Below the pieces are notes generated by a model. The model saw only the letters and a program-made list of their open reading frames with translations. It did no database searches and was not told the DNA's origin. The position numbers and the translations under genes are program-made. Positions 38,864 through 48,031 of a stretch of 64,000 nt of DNA are shown here, one piece after another (the first letter of the stretch is position 1; every line of letters begins with the position of its first letter). The DNA comes from Burkholderiaceae bacterium (lineage in GTDB: Bacteria > Pseudomonadota > Gammaproteobacteria > Burkholderiales > Burkholderiaceae_C): positions 33,431 through 97,430 of the forward strand of contig JAURWR010000069.1 in the NCBI GenBank assembly GCA_030654805.1. The letters are read 5' to 3'.

Positions 38864-39925
38864 ATGGAATCCGAAACGAACATCGTCCCGATCTGGGTAT
38901 TGTTGGGCGCCAAGCATGGCGACAATCAGCAACTGCTTTCGATCGCCGAGGCGCTGAAGCTGCCATTTCGCACGATCCCGCTCAGGTTCAACCGCCTTGC
39001 CAGGCAGGCCCCTGTGCTGCTCGGCACCAGTCGTCTGAGCTGGTGCGCCGACGTACCTCTGGGCCCGCCATGGCCTAGTGCGGTACTGGCTGCTGGGCGA
39101 AAAAGCGTGCCTGCGGCACGTTGGATCCGTCGACAGTCCCATGGACGGACCCGACTCATCCATGTCAACCGCCCCTGGGCCCCGTTGTCCTGGTTCGATC
39201 TGATCGTCAGCACACCGCAATATGCCCTGCCCGAACGCCCCAACGTCCTGGCCAACCTGTTGCCGTTCATCTCGCCATCGTCTGCTGAGCCGATGGCCGC
39301 AGCGTTGCCGAACCATGCATCAACGCTGCCGCGTCCGTGGACGGTGGTGCTGGTGGGCGGCAAGAGTCGGCCATTTGTGCTGAACGCCACCGCTGCGGCC
39401 GAACTGGCGAAGACGGTGAATGCGGAGGTGCGCAACACCGGCGGCAGCGCCTGGCTGCTCGACAGCCCGCGCACCCCTGCGGCGACCATGGCGATCATCG
39501 AACAGTCGCTCGAGGTGCCTTCGCACGTCATTCGCTGGCGCGATGGCGAGAACCTTTACGGCACGCTGCTGGGTCTGGCCGATCGCTTCATCGTGACCTC
39601 GGACAGTGCGTCGATGCTCACCGAGGCCCTGCTCACAGGCCGGCCGGTGGCACGCTTCGATCTGCCGGCGAAACCCGACTTGAAATGGCGCATCGCGTCC
39701 GCGTGGCGCGCTGCCGCCGTGCGCGCACCGGCCTCGATGATCGCGCGCAGCTTCGAGGTTGCCGTGAATCTCGGTCTGCTGTCATCGGTGCGCGATCTCG
39801 AGCGACTGCACCGAGCCCTGGACCACGCCGGGCTCTTCAGCACCACCGGCCGGCCGCGTGAACTCTCGGAGCGCGAACGACAGGCAACGCTGGCACGCAT
39901 CGCTCAGGTGATTGAGGGTTGCTGA
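38864..39925 (+). CDS. ELM1/GtrOC1-family putative nucleoside-diphosphate-sugar glycosyltransferase
   Basis: 353 residues with the pattern of the ELM1 (DUF1022) family: N-terminal WVLLGAKHGDNQQLLSIAEA, a central VVLVGGKSRPF and a C-terminal RFIVTSDSASMLTEALLTGR, where the Ser/Glu stretch resembles the donor-binding part of GT-B glycosyltransferases. Bacterial members are linked to envelope glycan genes and are unrelated in role to the mitochondrial-fission name. It is the last of the rightward run from 33964. No signal peptide. Confidence 0.78.
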   Translation: MESETNIVPIWVLLGAKHGDNQQLLSIAEALKLPFRTIPLRFNRLARQAPVLLGTSRLSWCADVPLGPPWPSAVLAAGRKSVPAARWIRRQSHGRTRLIHVNRPWAPLSWFDLIVSTPQYALPERPNVLANLLPFISPSSAEPMAAALPNHASTLPRPWTVVLVGGKSRPFVLNATAAAELAKTVNAEVRNTGGSAWLLDSPRTPAATMAIIEQSLEVPSHVIRWRDGENLYGTLLGLADRFIVTSDSASMLTEALLTGRPVARFDLPAKPDLKWRIASAWRAAAVRAPASMIARSFEVAVNLGLLSSVRDLERLHRALDHAGLFSTTGRPRELSERERQATLARIAQVIEGC

Positions 39926-39972
39926 TCGATCGCCCGCACCACCGAAATGCGAGCGGTCTGCGCTGCGGCAGG

Positions 39973-40866
39973 TCAGACTGCGCGGCGCGCGGCAGTGCGC
40001 GCCCGGGCAACGCAATCGAGTGCATCCGTTCGGATGTGCCCTTGAGCGATCTCGTCCTTCAGCAACGAAAGCGTCACCGATCCGTTGTCCAGGCACTCGC
40101 CGAGCGACTGGAAAAACAACCGCTCCTGCGCCGGATCAGGGTGCTGCCGATAGTGCCCGGCGCCACGGCCGGTGAGCTTGCGCATCCAGATACCTGCCCT
40201 CGACTTCAGCGTGGTGCCGCGCGGCGTGAAGTCCGACGGCAGCCCGGTTTTCCAGGGCTGCGTGCGCCGATGCGTGTTGTGCAGCAGCTTTGTGTCGCTT
40301 TCGAGTCGGTCGAAATCGTTCCACCGGGATTCCAGCACCCCGACGCTGCCAGCAGGTTCGAGCAGCAACCACATCCAGTCGCGGTAGTCCCGCTCGCTGC
40401 GGAACAACTTCTCGAAGTCGGCTTCCCATTGCCAGTGCTTGAGGCGTGAGCAATCCATCAGCATCACGCTCGACGCGTAGTGCAACGAGCGGCGGAATTC
40501 GTCACTCATCTGTCGCGCCATCACCGCAGCGCCAAGCATGTCGCGATCGAGCAGTTCGTTGATATCGGCCAGCGCGAAGACATCGGGGTCGGTGAGCACC
40601 GCCCGGCCGGCGTATCCCATCAGCTCAGGCACAGCGAACCGCAACGGCGTGAATGACTGCAAGTCATCGTTGCACCAGACCGCCTGCTTGCCCTCGCGCA
40701 GGTAACGCCGCCCCTCAAAACGCTCAAAGGCCGGGAAATCAGGAGTCCGCAGGATGCGAACATCGAAGCGCTCCGGAGCCGCACTGTTGCGCACGAGCGC
40801 ATGCTGCGCGACCAGCGCGCCAACGATCTGCTTGGGATTGGTGTGAATGAATACAGCGCTTCGCAT
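39973..40866 (-). CDS. Hypothetical protein, possible GT-A (family 8-like) glycosyltransferase
   Basis: 297 residues from the ATG at 40866 (an upstream extension to 40941 lacks support). A Rossmann-like start (MRSAVFIHTNPKQIVGALVA) is followed by TDPDVFALADINELL, a DxD-type metal motif, then SSVMLMDCSRLKHW, a pattern seen in family 8 glycosyltransferases. Many Trp and Arg residues follow, with a charged C-terminus. No close family can be named. Confidence 0.6.
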   Translation of the reverse strand: MRSAVFIHTNPKQIVGALVAQHALVRNSAAPERFDVRILRTPDFPAFERFEGRRYLREGKQAVWCNDDLQSFTPLRFAVPELMGYAGRAVLTDPDVFALADINELLDRDMLGAAVMARQMSDEFRRSLHYASSVMLMDCSRLKHWQWEADFEKLFRSERDYRDWMWLLLEPAGSVGVLESRWNDFDRLESDTKLLHNTHRRTQPWKTGLPSDFTPRGTTLKSRAGIWMRKLTGRGAGHYRQHPDPAQERLFFQSLGECLDNGSVTLSLLKDEIAQGHIRTDALDCVARARTAARRAV

Positions 40867-41122
40867 ATCGCAAGCAAGGATACGTTGTGGATTGATTCGT
40901 GTGGCCGCCCACAGACGACGTTGAGGCGTCGTCGGTTTCATTCTGTTCAGACCTTGACAACGCGTAACGAAGTCCGCTTTTGAATAGGCTAACCTCCGCA
41001 GCCTTCAAGAATTTTGCGCCACGAGAGCACCTGGACCATGGCGGCGACCAAACGGAAAACAACGAATGGTGAATGCGCAGTGAAATTTCCGACGAGACGG
41101 CCGTGGATTCATTGATGGAAGC

Positions 41123-42076
41123 ATGTCGTTGAACGTGCTGGTCACCGGGCAGGGAGCTTCCGGCAGTTGGGTCATCCGCGGCGAGCAGTTGGGCAAGGCG
41201 ATCGGTGCCACCGTTCAGCCGCAGGCCAAATCGGCCCGAGGCTTCGATGCCGTCGTCATCGTCAAGCGACTGCACGACCAGGCCATCCTCCGCTCGGCGC
41301 GATGGCATGGCGTGCCCGTCATCTGGGACGTTGTCGACGCCTGGCCTCAGGGTCGGAGCACGGGCAAGGTCATGACATGTGAGGGTGCGATGTCGTGGTT
41401 GCGTCAATCGCTTCGGACCATCAGGCCGGAGGGCGTCATCGCGCCCACCCGACAAATGGAGAAAGACCTGCAGTCGTTGCCGGGCCTAGGCACAAAGGTC
41501 ACGACCCTGGCGCACCACGCCTGGCAGGGCAAGCCCATCAACCCGATCCGGCGTGAGGTCAGGACAATCGGCTACCAGGGCGGCGAGAAGCACCTGGGCC
41601 TGTGGTCTGCCGTGTTGGCCGAAGAGGCCGGCAAGCGCGGCTGGCAGTTCGTGATCAACCCGCCGTCACTGGCAGACGTGGACATCGCCATTGCACTGCG
41701 GCGCGAGACGGGTTACGCGCCGAAGAACTGGAAAAGCAATGTCAAGTTGGCAAACGCCCAGGCCAGCGGCACACCGATCATCCTCACGCGCGAGTCAGGC
41801 TATCTCGAGACCGCATCGGGAAGCGAGTTCTGGGCCGACACCACCGAGGAATTGAGGGCGGGGCTGGACTGGTTTTCGGACCATGCCCATCGCGTCGAGG
41901 CCAGCCGCCGGATGCTGGGTACCGAGCCCCGGCTGGAAGACATTGCAACCGACTACAAGCAATGGCTGGAAGACGTCTGCCACGGCCCGATCGCGCACGG
42001 CCGCCGCCACGCATCGCCGACACGACGGCTTTACGACCTGGCTTGCGCCATGGTGGTGGACCGTTTTCGGCGCTGA
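41123..42076 (+). CDS. Putative GT-B glycosyltransferase-like protein
   Basis: 317 residues, soluble. It begins VLVTGQGASGSWVIRGEQLG and has short Rossmann-type strands (FDAVVIVKRLH, VPVIWDVVDAW, GVIAPTRQMEKDL). The C-terminal half has NVKLANAQASGTPIILTRES followed by GYLE, resembling the donor-binding EAxxxGxP region of GT-B enzymes. It is probably a glycan-related enzyme; the acceptor is unknown. A 256-base divergent gap separates it from the preceding leftward gene. Confidence 0.55.
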   Translation: MSLNVLVTGQGASGSWVIRGEQLGKAIGATVQPQAKSARGFDAVVIVKRLHDQAILRSARWHGVPVIWDVVDAWPQGRSTGKVMTCEGAMSWLRQSLRTIRPEGVIAPTRQMEKDLQSLPGLGTKVTTLAHHAWQGKPINPIRREVRTIGYQGGEKHLGLWSAVLAEEAGKRGWQFVINPPSLADVDIAIALRRETGYAPKNWKSNVKLANAQASGTPIILTRESGYLETASGSEFWADTTEELRAGLDWFSDHAHRVEASRRMLGTEPRLEDIATDYKQWLEDVCHGPIAHGRRHASPTRRLYDLACAMVVDRFRR

Positions 42077-42166
42077 GTCCAGAGCGCCTGACAACAGTCG
42101 GATCGAACAGCGGCAACGCCTGAAAACGCTGCGGCCCAGATTCGATCTGGCCTGTGTCCCTGACCC

Positions 42167-43372
42167 TCAGTCACCCCATCCCGCCGCGACCTCTGGTGAG
42201 CCGACTCGCGCTGGCTCGATATCGTGGTCGACGACAGAACGACGCAGGTACGCAGCCATGAGGTCGGCTCCACGTCGCGAGCTCGGCTCGCCACGTCCGG
42301 CACCGCCGAAGGTCTCTTCGAAGTAAGCCCGCTGCCTGGGCTCATAGTCGGTGTGTGTCTCGAAGGCCTGAAGCAGCGCAGCGTCGAGACCACCGATGTC
42401 GCTCAGGACCGGGCCCAGCGTCCAGAAACGATAGTTCGGATCGCCCTGCCAGGCCGTGCCGCGAGGGTTGAGGAACACGCTGGGGCGCGGACGCAGCATG
42501 AATTCCGCGACCTGGCTGCTGACGTCACCGAGGTAGACATCCGCCCCCAGCGTGTAGCTCATGTCGATGCTGCGCTCGCTGCCGAGGTCGATCAGCATGT
42601 GAGGATGCTTCGCATAACGGCTGAACGCGAAGTACTTCCAGTAGCTCGGCGGCTCAAACAGGCGCACGTGCGGGGCGAACACGAGGTTGTAGCGAGTGCT
42701 CTTCGCAAAATGGTCGAGCACCTGCCAGCCGACGGCAGGCCACGAAGACAACTCGGTATCGAAATGCGGGCTGTAGAGCACGGTGGGCCGGTCGTTGTCG
42801 AAAAGCCGCGTCTGCTGTCCTCCCGGCGCGAGAACCCAGTCGAACTTGGCGTACACGCCGGTCGCGTAGGCGCCCGGGCGGATCAAGCCCAGGTCCAGCC
42901 GCCGTTTCTCGAGCTTCTCGCCGAATGTGAAGACAAAATCGAACTCGTGGATCTCGGGCGCCACAGCCATCGCGCGGTCGCCGGCGCCATGTCCGGTGTA
43001 GATCATCCGTGTGCGCGATGGCAGCAGACCACTGCGACGCAGGTCCAGCGACGTCCGCTCCGGCGTCACCACGGCATCGCAACCCGACAAGTAGCACGCA
43101 TTGAGTGTCAGCGTCTGCTTCTTCTTCGGCGCCAGCTCGCCGGTGAGTCGCGACCTCAGGCGTGCAATCCAGGGGCGTTCAAGCAAAAGGTACCGGATGT
43201 GGGCGGCAAGCCCATACTGCGCGGCGAGTCGACGGGCGAACTCGAGATGGCGATGGCTGGCCCCCGCCACGTCGACCTCGAAGTCGGGGTGTCTTGCCGC
43301 CAGTTCCAACGCGATCGGAAGCGAATGCGGAATCTGGTGGAGCTGGGCGTTGTAGAGGAAGCAGACTTTCAT
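42167..43372 (-). CDS. CDP-glycerol glycerophosphotransferase-like protein
   Basis: 401 residues. The C-terminal half has the family elements: YSPHFDTELSSWPAVGW, LVFAPHVRLFEPP, LIDLGSERSIDMSYTLGADV followed by YLGDVSSQVAEFMLRPRPSV. That is the order His, Asp-rich, and Ser-Ser plus Glu seen in TagB/TagF polyol-phosphate transferases. These enzymes move glycerol-phosphate from CDP-glycerol to a lipid or glycan; they are common in Gram-positives and sporadic in Gram-negative capsule or LPS loci. Confidence 0.65.
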   Translation of the reverse strand: MKVCFLYNAQLHQIPHSLPIALELAARHPDFEVDVAGASHRHLEFARRLAAQYGLAAHIRYLLLERPWIARLRSRLTGELAPKKKQTLTLNACYLSGCDAVVTPERTSLDLRRSGLLPSRTRMIYTGHGAGDRAMAVAPEIHEFDFVFTFGEKLEKRRLDLGLIRPGAYATGVYAKFDWVLAPGGQQTRLFDNDRPTVLYSPHFDTELSSWPAVGWQVLDHFAKSTRYNLVFAPHVRLFEPPSYWKYFAFSRYAKHPHMLIDLGSERSIDMSYTLGADVYLGDVSSQVAEFMLRPRPSVFLNPRGTAWQGDPNYRFWTLGPVLSDIGGLDAALLQAFETHTDYEPRQRAYFEETFGGAGRGEPSSRRGADLMAAYLRRSVVDHDIEPARVGSPEVAAGWGD

Positions 43373-43464
43373 GGGACGATGCCTGCGCCCCGGGCGCTCG
43401 ACAGATATTCTATGAAGGCTGCGAGCGCCGCATGGCGCAGATGTCGGCCCCTTCTTGAACTTCG

Positions 43465-44451
43465 ATGAACCTCTCGCAGCACCCTTTCGACACCCCGGCA
43501 GCTAACGCGCCGCTGGCCGCCGTGACCGGCGCCACCGGCTTCATCGGCCGACATCTCGTCGCCGCGCTGGCACAGGCAGGTTGGCGCACCCGCCTGCTGT
43601 TGCGACGCGAGCCTGACGAGCCGCAGTGGCGCACGCTCCGACCGCAGGTGGTGGCCGGCTCGCTCGGCGACGAGGCGGCGCTGGCTCGTCTGGTCGACGG
43701 CGCTGATGCGGTGATCCACGTGGCCGGCCTCATCAAGGCAGCGCGGCGGGCCGAGTTCTTCAAGGTCAATTGCGATGCCACCGCGACGCTGGCGCGCACC
43801 GCGCAGCGGCTCGCACCGGACGCCCACTTCGTGATGGTGTCCAGCCTCGCCGCGCGCGAACCGCTGCTGTCCGACTACGCCGCCAGCAAGCGTGCGGGTG
43901 AGGCCGCCGTGCTGGATGTGCTGGGGCCGCGCGCGACGGTGCTGCGTCCGCCGGCTGTCTACGGCCCGGGCGACCGCGAAACCCTGATCTTCTTTCAGCT
44001 GGCCCGCTGGCGCCGCGTACCGCTGCTGGGCGGACCCGACACCCATGCCGCGCTGATCCATGTGAACGACCTGTCGAAACTGATCGTCAGGCTGGCAGCC
44101 GACTGCCCGCGCGGCGAGGTGCTGACGGCCGCCGACGGTCGGCCCGAGGGCTACCGCTGGGACGAACTGCTCGGTGCCGCAGCACGCGCGGTCGGCCGTC
44201 CGGAGCCCCGATTCGTGCGCGCGCCACAGAGCTTGCTCAAAGGCGTGGCGCTGGTCGGCGATCTCGCCCGAGCGCTGGGCTCGGCCAGCATGCTCAATTC
44301 GCAGAAGCTGCGTGAGCTGCGACATGCGGATTGGGCCGTGTCTGCGGAGGAACTGGCCCGGCCATCGGGCTGGGAGCCTCGCCACGACATCGACAGCGGA
44401 TTTGCCGATGCTGTTTCCTGGTACCGGTCGGCAGGCTGGCTACCCCGCTAA
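43465..44451 (+). CDS. NAD(P)-dependent epimerase/dehydratase, CerR-like candidate reductase
   Basis: 328 residues, extended short-chain dehydrogenase fold. The dinucleotide loop is VTGATGFIGRHL near residue 20; the catalytic pair is Tyr138 and Lys142 in DYAASKRAGE with Ser in VMVSSLAAR. The substrate region (GGPDTHAALIHVNDLS) is typical of NAD-dependent epimerases. In Caulobacter the ceramide-locus reductase CerR belongs to this family, and the other ceramide genes are nearby, so reduction of a 3-keto-lipid is a reasonable role. It converges with the next gene, overlapping four bases. Confidence 0.8.
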   Translation: MNLSQHPFDTPAANAPLAAVTGATGFIGRHLVAALAQAGWRTRLLLRREPDEPQWRTLRPQVVAGSLGDEAALARLVDGADAVIHVAGLIKAARRAEFFKVNCDATATLARTAQRLAPDAHFVMVSSLAAREPLLSDYAASKRAGEAAVLDVLGPRATVLRPPAVYGPGDRETLIFFQLARWRRVPLLGGPDTHAALIHVNDLSKLIVRLAADCPRGEVLTAADGRPEGYRWDELLGAAARAVGRPEPRFVRAPQSLLKGVALVGDLARALGSASMLNSQKLRELRHADWAVSAEELARPSGWEPRHDIDSGFADAVSWYRSAGWLPR

Positions 44452-45416
44452 CGCAGCACGCCGCGACGCCGCAGTCGCCAGTACAGCCAGGGCGCCGCAA
44501 GCAACGGGTGGCGGCGCTGGAACGGGGTCGGCTCGATGCGGTAGCCGCTGTGGCGCTCCACCTTCCAGGCCACGTAATCGATCGCGTTATCGAAGGTCCA
44601 TGCCGCCTTCAGGAGGCGCAGCAGATTGAGCGGACGACCGAGACCCTTGCGCAGGCGCCAGCGACGCTCGGCGCGGGCACGCTCCGAGGAGTCGACGGAA
44701 GGCGCAACCATTCCATCGGCGACCACCGCGAAGGGCACGCCGGCGGCGCGCCAGGCGGCCAGCAGCAGCCGCTCGTAGCGCGGTGCGGCGCCAGACAGCA
44801 GATCGGAACTGCGTGCGCTGCGCTCGACGCGCAACTCGGCCGCATAGGTGCGTTGGTAGAGCGCGCGCCAGAAGGCCACAGCTTCGCCCTTCGAGGGCCC
44901 GAGCAGGGCTGCCCAGCGGGAGGCGGTGACGACAGCCACCGCCACCGCCTCGCGCACCGCCAGGCCATCCGCCTGACTGCGCACATGGACGCACGCGCAG
45001 GGCTGCGAGAACCGCGCCCACAGCGTCGTGTCGACGGATCGCATCGAGACACCGCGACAAAACTGAGCCACGGTCATCACGGCGTACTTGGCGCGCAAGC
45101 CGGGAGCGATGGCGTCCGCCTCGACGTAGCCGACATTCGGCGGCAGCAGCCGATTGGCGAAGGCCACCAGCCGCGGACCGGGCCAGGCACTGCACCGGTC
45201 GATCAGAACGTAGAAATCGAGCACGCCGTCGAGCGCGTCGTCGCGCAGGGCCGATCCGTAGAACAGGACGGCAGCGGTGGCGCCCCCGGCGCCCCCGGCG
45301 CGCTCGGCGAGTTGCCGGGCGAGTGCGGTCACCGCAGGTGGCACGGGACGACGCAACTCGGCGTCGATCAGTTCCTTCAGTTCGGCACCGATCGGCGCCA
45401 GCCGCTCCTGCGTCAC
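44448..45416 (-). CDS. Tam41-like CDP-diacylglycerol synthase homologue
   Basis: 322 residues from a GTG overlapping the stop of the upstream phosphotransferase. The nucleotidyltransferase signature VLFYGSALRDDALDGVLDFY, followed by VLID, matches the YGSG...LDFxFxVDD of Tam41. LRAKYAVMTVAQF matches IKYGVIS, TLWARFSQPC matches NLYIAGRLxKP, and FRALYQRTY matches FRELY. Tam41 makes CDP-diacylglycerol from phosphatidic acid and CTP. Coupling to a CDP-alcohol phosphotransferase gene fits: one would make the CDP-lipid or activated donor that the other uses. Confidence 0.72.
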   Translation of the reverse strand: MTQERLAPIGAELKELIDAELRRPVPPAVTALARQLAERAGGAGGATAAVLFYGSALRDDALDGVLDFYVLIDRCSAWPGPRLVAFANRLLPPNVGYVEADAIAPGLRAKYAVMTVAQFCRGVSMRSVDTTLWARFSQPCACVHVRSQADGLAVREAVAVAVVTASRWAALLGPSKGEAVAFWRALYQRTYAAELRVERSARSSDLLSGAAPRYERLLLAAWRAAGVPFAVVADGMVAPSVDSSERARAERRWRLRKGLGRPLNLLRLLKAAWTFDNAIDYVAWKVERHSGYRIEPTPFQRRHPLLAAPWLYWRLRRRGVLR

Positions 45417-46537
45417 GCCGGCGCAGAAAGCCAGGAACGAAGTGGCCCGTGCCGGCGCACCAGCGCCGCCTGCGCGATGCGCAGCCCATGGATCACGAAA
45501 CACACCGCAGTCCACCAAGCGACCGCGAGGATGCCGAGGTCAGGCCGTCCCGCCAGCAGCGACGCGCTCAACAACAACAGATTCGGATTGCGCCGCGCGG
45601 TGATCAGGCGAAGGCGGCTGTCGAAGCGCTGCCACACGTGCATGTCCATGCCGAAACAGGCGATGAAGATACCCTCCTCGACCCGCTGCAGGACATAGCC
45701 GGCAACGATCACGGTCAGTGCGAGGCTGGCCTCAGGAAGGCTGAATCCGGCGGCGGGCAATCCGACGATCCAGGCCCACCACCAGAACGGCGGGTGGATC
45801 AGGTCGATCGAGTGGTCGAACACGTTGCCCCAGCGGGATGAGGTCAGGGTGACACGCGCCAGCTTGCCGTCGACGGTGTCCAGGAAGGTCATGACCCAGG
45901 CCGCAACCAGCCCCCAGGCGTAGTGGCCGGTCCAGAACAGCGCCATGGCGGCGAAAACGAGCACGAGGCTGGCCGAGGTGACCTGGTTGGGCGTGATGCC
46001 GGCAAGGGCACACTGGCGGGTGACCCAGCGCGCGGGCCTCGGCCACGCGTACAGCGTGACCAGATCGGTCACGCCCTTGTACGAGCCGGCGAAGATGCGC
46101 CGCTCAATCGCGGGCAGATCGTCGCCGACCAGCGGCATCAGATACGGCGGCTCGCGCTTGCGCAGCACATCGTTGTAGCCATCGGCCATCTGCGCCGGCG
46201 TGACCCTGCGGGCCGTGGCGGGGGCTCGCCGTTCGGCGAGCAGCGCCGCCGCATCCACGGCCGACGCCGCCACACCCAGCGCGACGACGGAGCCGTCCGG
46301 AGCAACCAGCGCCACATCGTCGTCGGCACCGGCCAGTCCGCGCACGAGTGCATCGTCGTAGACCCAGTCCGCACGCAACAGCACCAGCCGCTGCGCCTGG
46401 GACGCATCATCGACAGCCCCGACCCGCCTCAGCTGCCGTTGCAACCGCAACTCCGAGGTCAGGCCCCAGATTCGCAACGGCGACTCGCCGACGACCACGC
46501 CAGCCGTGCGACGTGCGGGACCCGCAGAGGCGCTCAT
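45413..46537 (-). CDS. CDP-alcohol phosphatidyltransferase with N-terminal nucleotidyltransferase-like domain
   Basis: 374 residues. The N-terminal ~170 residues look like a degenerate nucleotidyltransferase (AQRLVLLRADWVYDDALVRG). The C-terminal part has five or six membrane helices and the complete family motif D-x2-DG-x2-AR-x8-G-x3-D-x3-D (DTVDGKLARV ... GNVFDHSID). This architecture equals bifunctional inositol-phosphate cytidylyltransferase/phosphotransferases, but the NTase half lacks the usual Gly-rich AAGxGxR loop, so activation may be done by the separate NTases nearby. I chose the ATG at 46537. Confidence 0.85.
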   Translation of the reverse strand: MSASAGPARRTAGVVVGESPLRIWGLTSELRLQRQLRRVGAVDDASQAQRLVLLRADWVYDDALVRGLAGADDDVALVAPDGSVVALGVAASAVDAAALLAERRAPATARRVTPAQMADGYNDVLRKREPPYLMPLVGDDLPAIERRIFAGSYKGVTDLVTLYAWPRPARWVTRQCALAGITPNQVTSASLVLVFAAMALFWTGHYAWGLVAAWVMTFLDTVDGKLARVTLTSSRWGNVFDHSIDLIHPPFWWWAWIVGLPAAGFSLPEASLALTVIVAGYVLQRVEEGIFIACFGMDMHVWQRFDSRLRLITARRNPNLLLLSASLLAGRPDLGILAVAWWTAVCFVIHGLRIAQAALVRRHGPLRSWLSAPA

Positions 46538-46634
46538 CGGCCCCACCCAGCGCCTGACGGCGAGAATTCTTTTGGCATCATCGAAGGGTGAACACCCAAG
46601 GCGTGAGAGTCGAAACAGCAGCGGCGCATTATCG

Positions 46635-47558
46635 ATGAGCGACTTGACGTTCGCGCACATCTCGGACTTGCACCTGCCGTTCGAACCGCAGCTGTCGCTG
46701 CGACAGCACCTGTCGAAGCGTCAACTCAGCGTGTGGTCGTGGCAGCGGCGCGGCGCCGTGCAAAGCGGCCACATCCTCGCGGCACTGAAACAGGACCTGC
46801 ACGCGCACGCGGTCGACCATCTCCTGCTCACCGGCGACATCACGAATTTCTCGCTCCCGGGGGAGTTCCGGCAGGCGGCAGACTGGCTCGCGGATCTCGC
46901 ACCCGCCGAGCGCATCAGTCTGGTCCCGGGCAACCACGATGCGCTGGTGGCCGTCGATCCCACGGAAGGAATCGGCCTCTGGGATGCCTGGACGCGGCTG
47001 ACGGACGGCTGGCCTTTCGTGCATCGCGTGGGCAACGTGACGTTGATCGGTCTCAACTCGGCGTTGCCGACCGCCCCGCTGCTGGCACGTGGCCGGTTGG
47101 GCACGCAACAGCTGGTTCGTCTCGAACACGTACTCTCCACCGAAGGGGCGGCCGGGCGCCTGCGCATCGTCATGCTCCATCACCCCGCGGCCCGCGGTGC
47201 GATCGGCTGGCGCAAGGCCCTCGCCGACGGCGACGCGCTGCGCAAGGTGCTGGCAAGCGCGGGAGCCGAACTCGTGCTGCACGGCCACGCACGCGATGCG
47301 CGTCTGGACACGATTGCCGCACCACTCGAACCGATCCCGTGCCTGTGCGTTCCGTCCTCGTCGGCGCTGCCGAACCCTAAAGATCAGGGCGCGCGCTGGC
47401 ATCGGCTGCGAGTGCTCGACAACGGGACCGACCGGCGTATCGAGGTCACGGTGCGGCGCTGGTCGATCGATGCCGGAGCGTTCGTGACAGACGGAACCTA
47501 CGAGCTGTGTCTGCCGAGGAGAGCCGTGCTCCACGCAAGCGATAATCCAGCCGCCTGA
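46635..47558 (+). CDS. Calcineurin-like metallophosphoesterase
   Basis: 307 residues with all metal motifs: DLHL in FAHISDLHL, GDIT in LLTGDITNF, GNHD in LVPGNHDALV, HHP in MLHHPAAR and HGH in VLHGHARD. There is no signal peptide, so cytoplasmic. It probably hydrolyses a phosphodiester or a phosphorylated lipid head-group intermediate, a guess from its place at the start of the HIT-LptF-LptG-CDP-alcohol-GNAT run. It is divergent from the phosphotransferase gene. Confidence 0.87.
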   Translation: MSDLTFAHISDLHLPFEPQLSLRQHLSKRQLSVWSWQRRGAVQSGHILAALKQDLHAHAVDHLLLTGDITNFSLPGEFRQAADWLADLAPAERISLVPGNHDALVAVDPTEGIGLWDAWTRLTDGWPFVHRVGNVTLIGLNSALPTAPLLARGRLGTQQLVRLEHVLSTEGAAGRLRIVMLHHPAARGAIGWRKALADGDALRKVLASAGAELVLHGHARDARLDTIAAPLEPIPCLCVPSSSALPNPKDQGARWHRLRVLDNGTDRRIEVTVRRWSIDAGAFVTDGTYELCLPRRAVLHASDNPAA

Positions 47559-47564
47559 AGACAG

Positions 47565-48020
47565 ATGGGACCGACGATGGCCAATGCGACCGAGACCCAA
47601 TTCGGCGATCCCACGACACGCCTCGCGCAGACGGATCACTGGACCGTGCTGCTGCGACCCAAGCAACCGACTCTCGGATCGCTGGTGCTGATCTGCCGCG
47701 AGCCGGTGCGTTCGTTTGCCGAGGTCAGTGTGCCCGGCTACACCGATTTGCGCGACGTCATGCGCTGCATCGAGTCCACACTGCGCCACGTGGTCGCCTA
47801 CGAACGGATCAACTACCTGATGCTGATGATGGTCGATCCCGATGTGCACTTTCACGTGATCCCGCGTTACCAGGGCTCTCGCCAGTTCGGTGATGTCGAG
47901 TTCCGCGATGCGGGCTGGCCGGGCCCACCGGCGCTCGGTACGGCCATATCGCTCGACTCTGCCATGAACGCTGAGTTGCTGACGCTGCTGCGCGAAGCCT
48001 GGCTGCGTGGCGCAGGGTAG
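47565..48020 (+). CDS. HIT-family protein with altered histidine triad
   Basis: 151 residues. The HIT fold is indicated by WTVLLRPKQPTLGSLVLICR, ERINYLMLMM and the C-terminal motif DVHFHVIPR. The family triad is H-x-H-x-H; here the first His is Asp while the nucleophile-position and last His remain. HIT enzymes hydrolyse or transfer nucleotides. It starts six bases after the phosphoesterase stop and 11 bases before the LptF-like gene, so it belongs to that operon. Confidence 0.75.
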   Translation: MGPTMANATETQFGDPTTRLAQTDHWTVLLRPKQPTLGSLVLICREPVRSFAEVSVPGYTDLRDVMRCIESTLRHVVAYERINYLMLMMVDPDVHFHVIPRYQGSRQFGDVEFRDAGWPGPPALGTAISLDSAMNAELLTLLREAWLRGAG

Positions 48021-48031
48021 GACCGCGCGCC

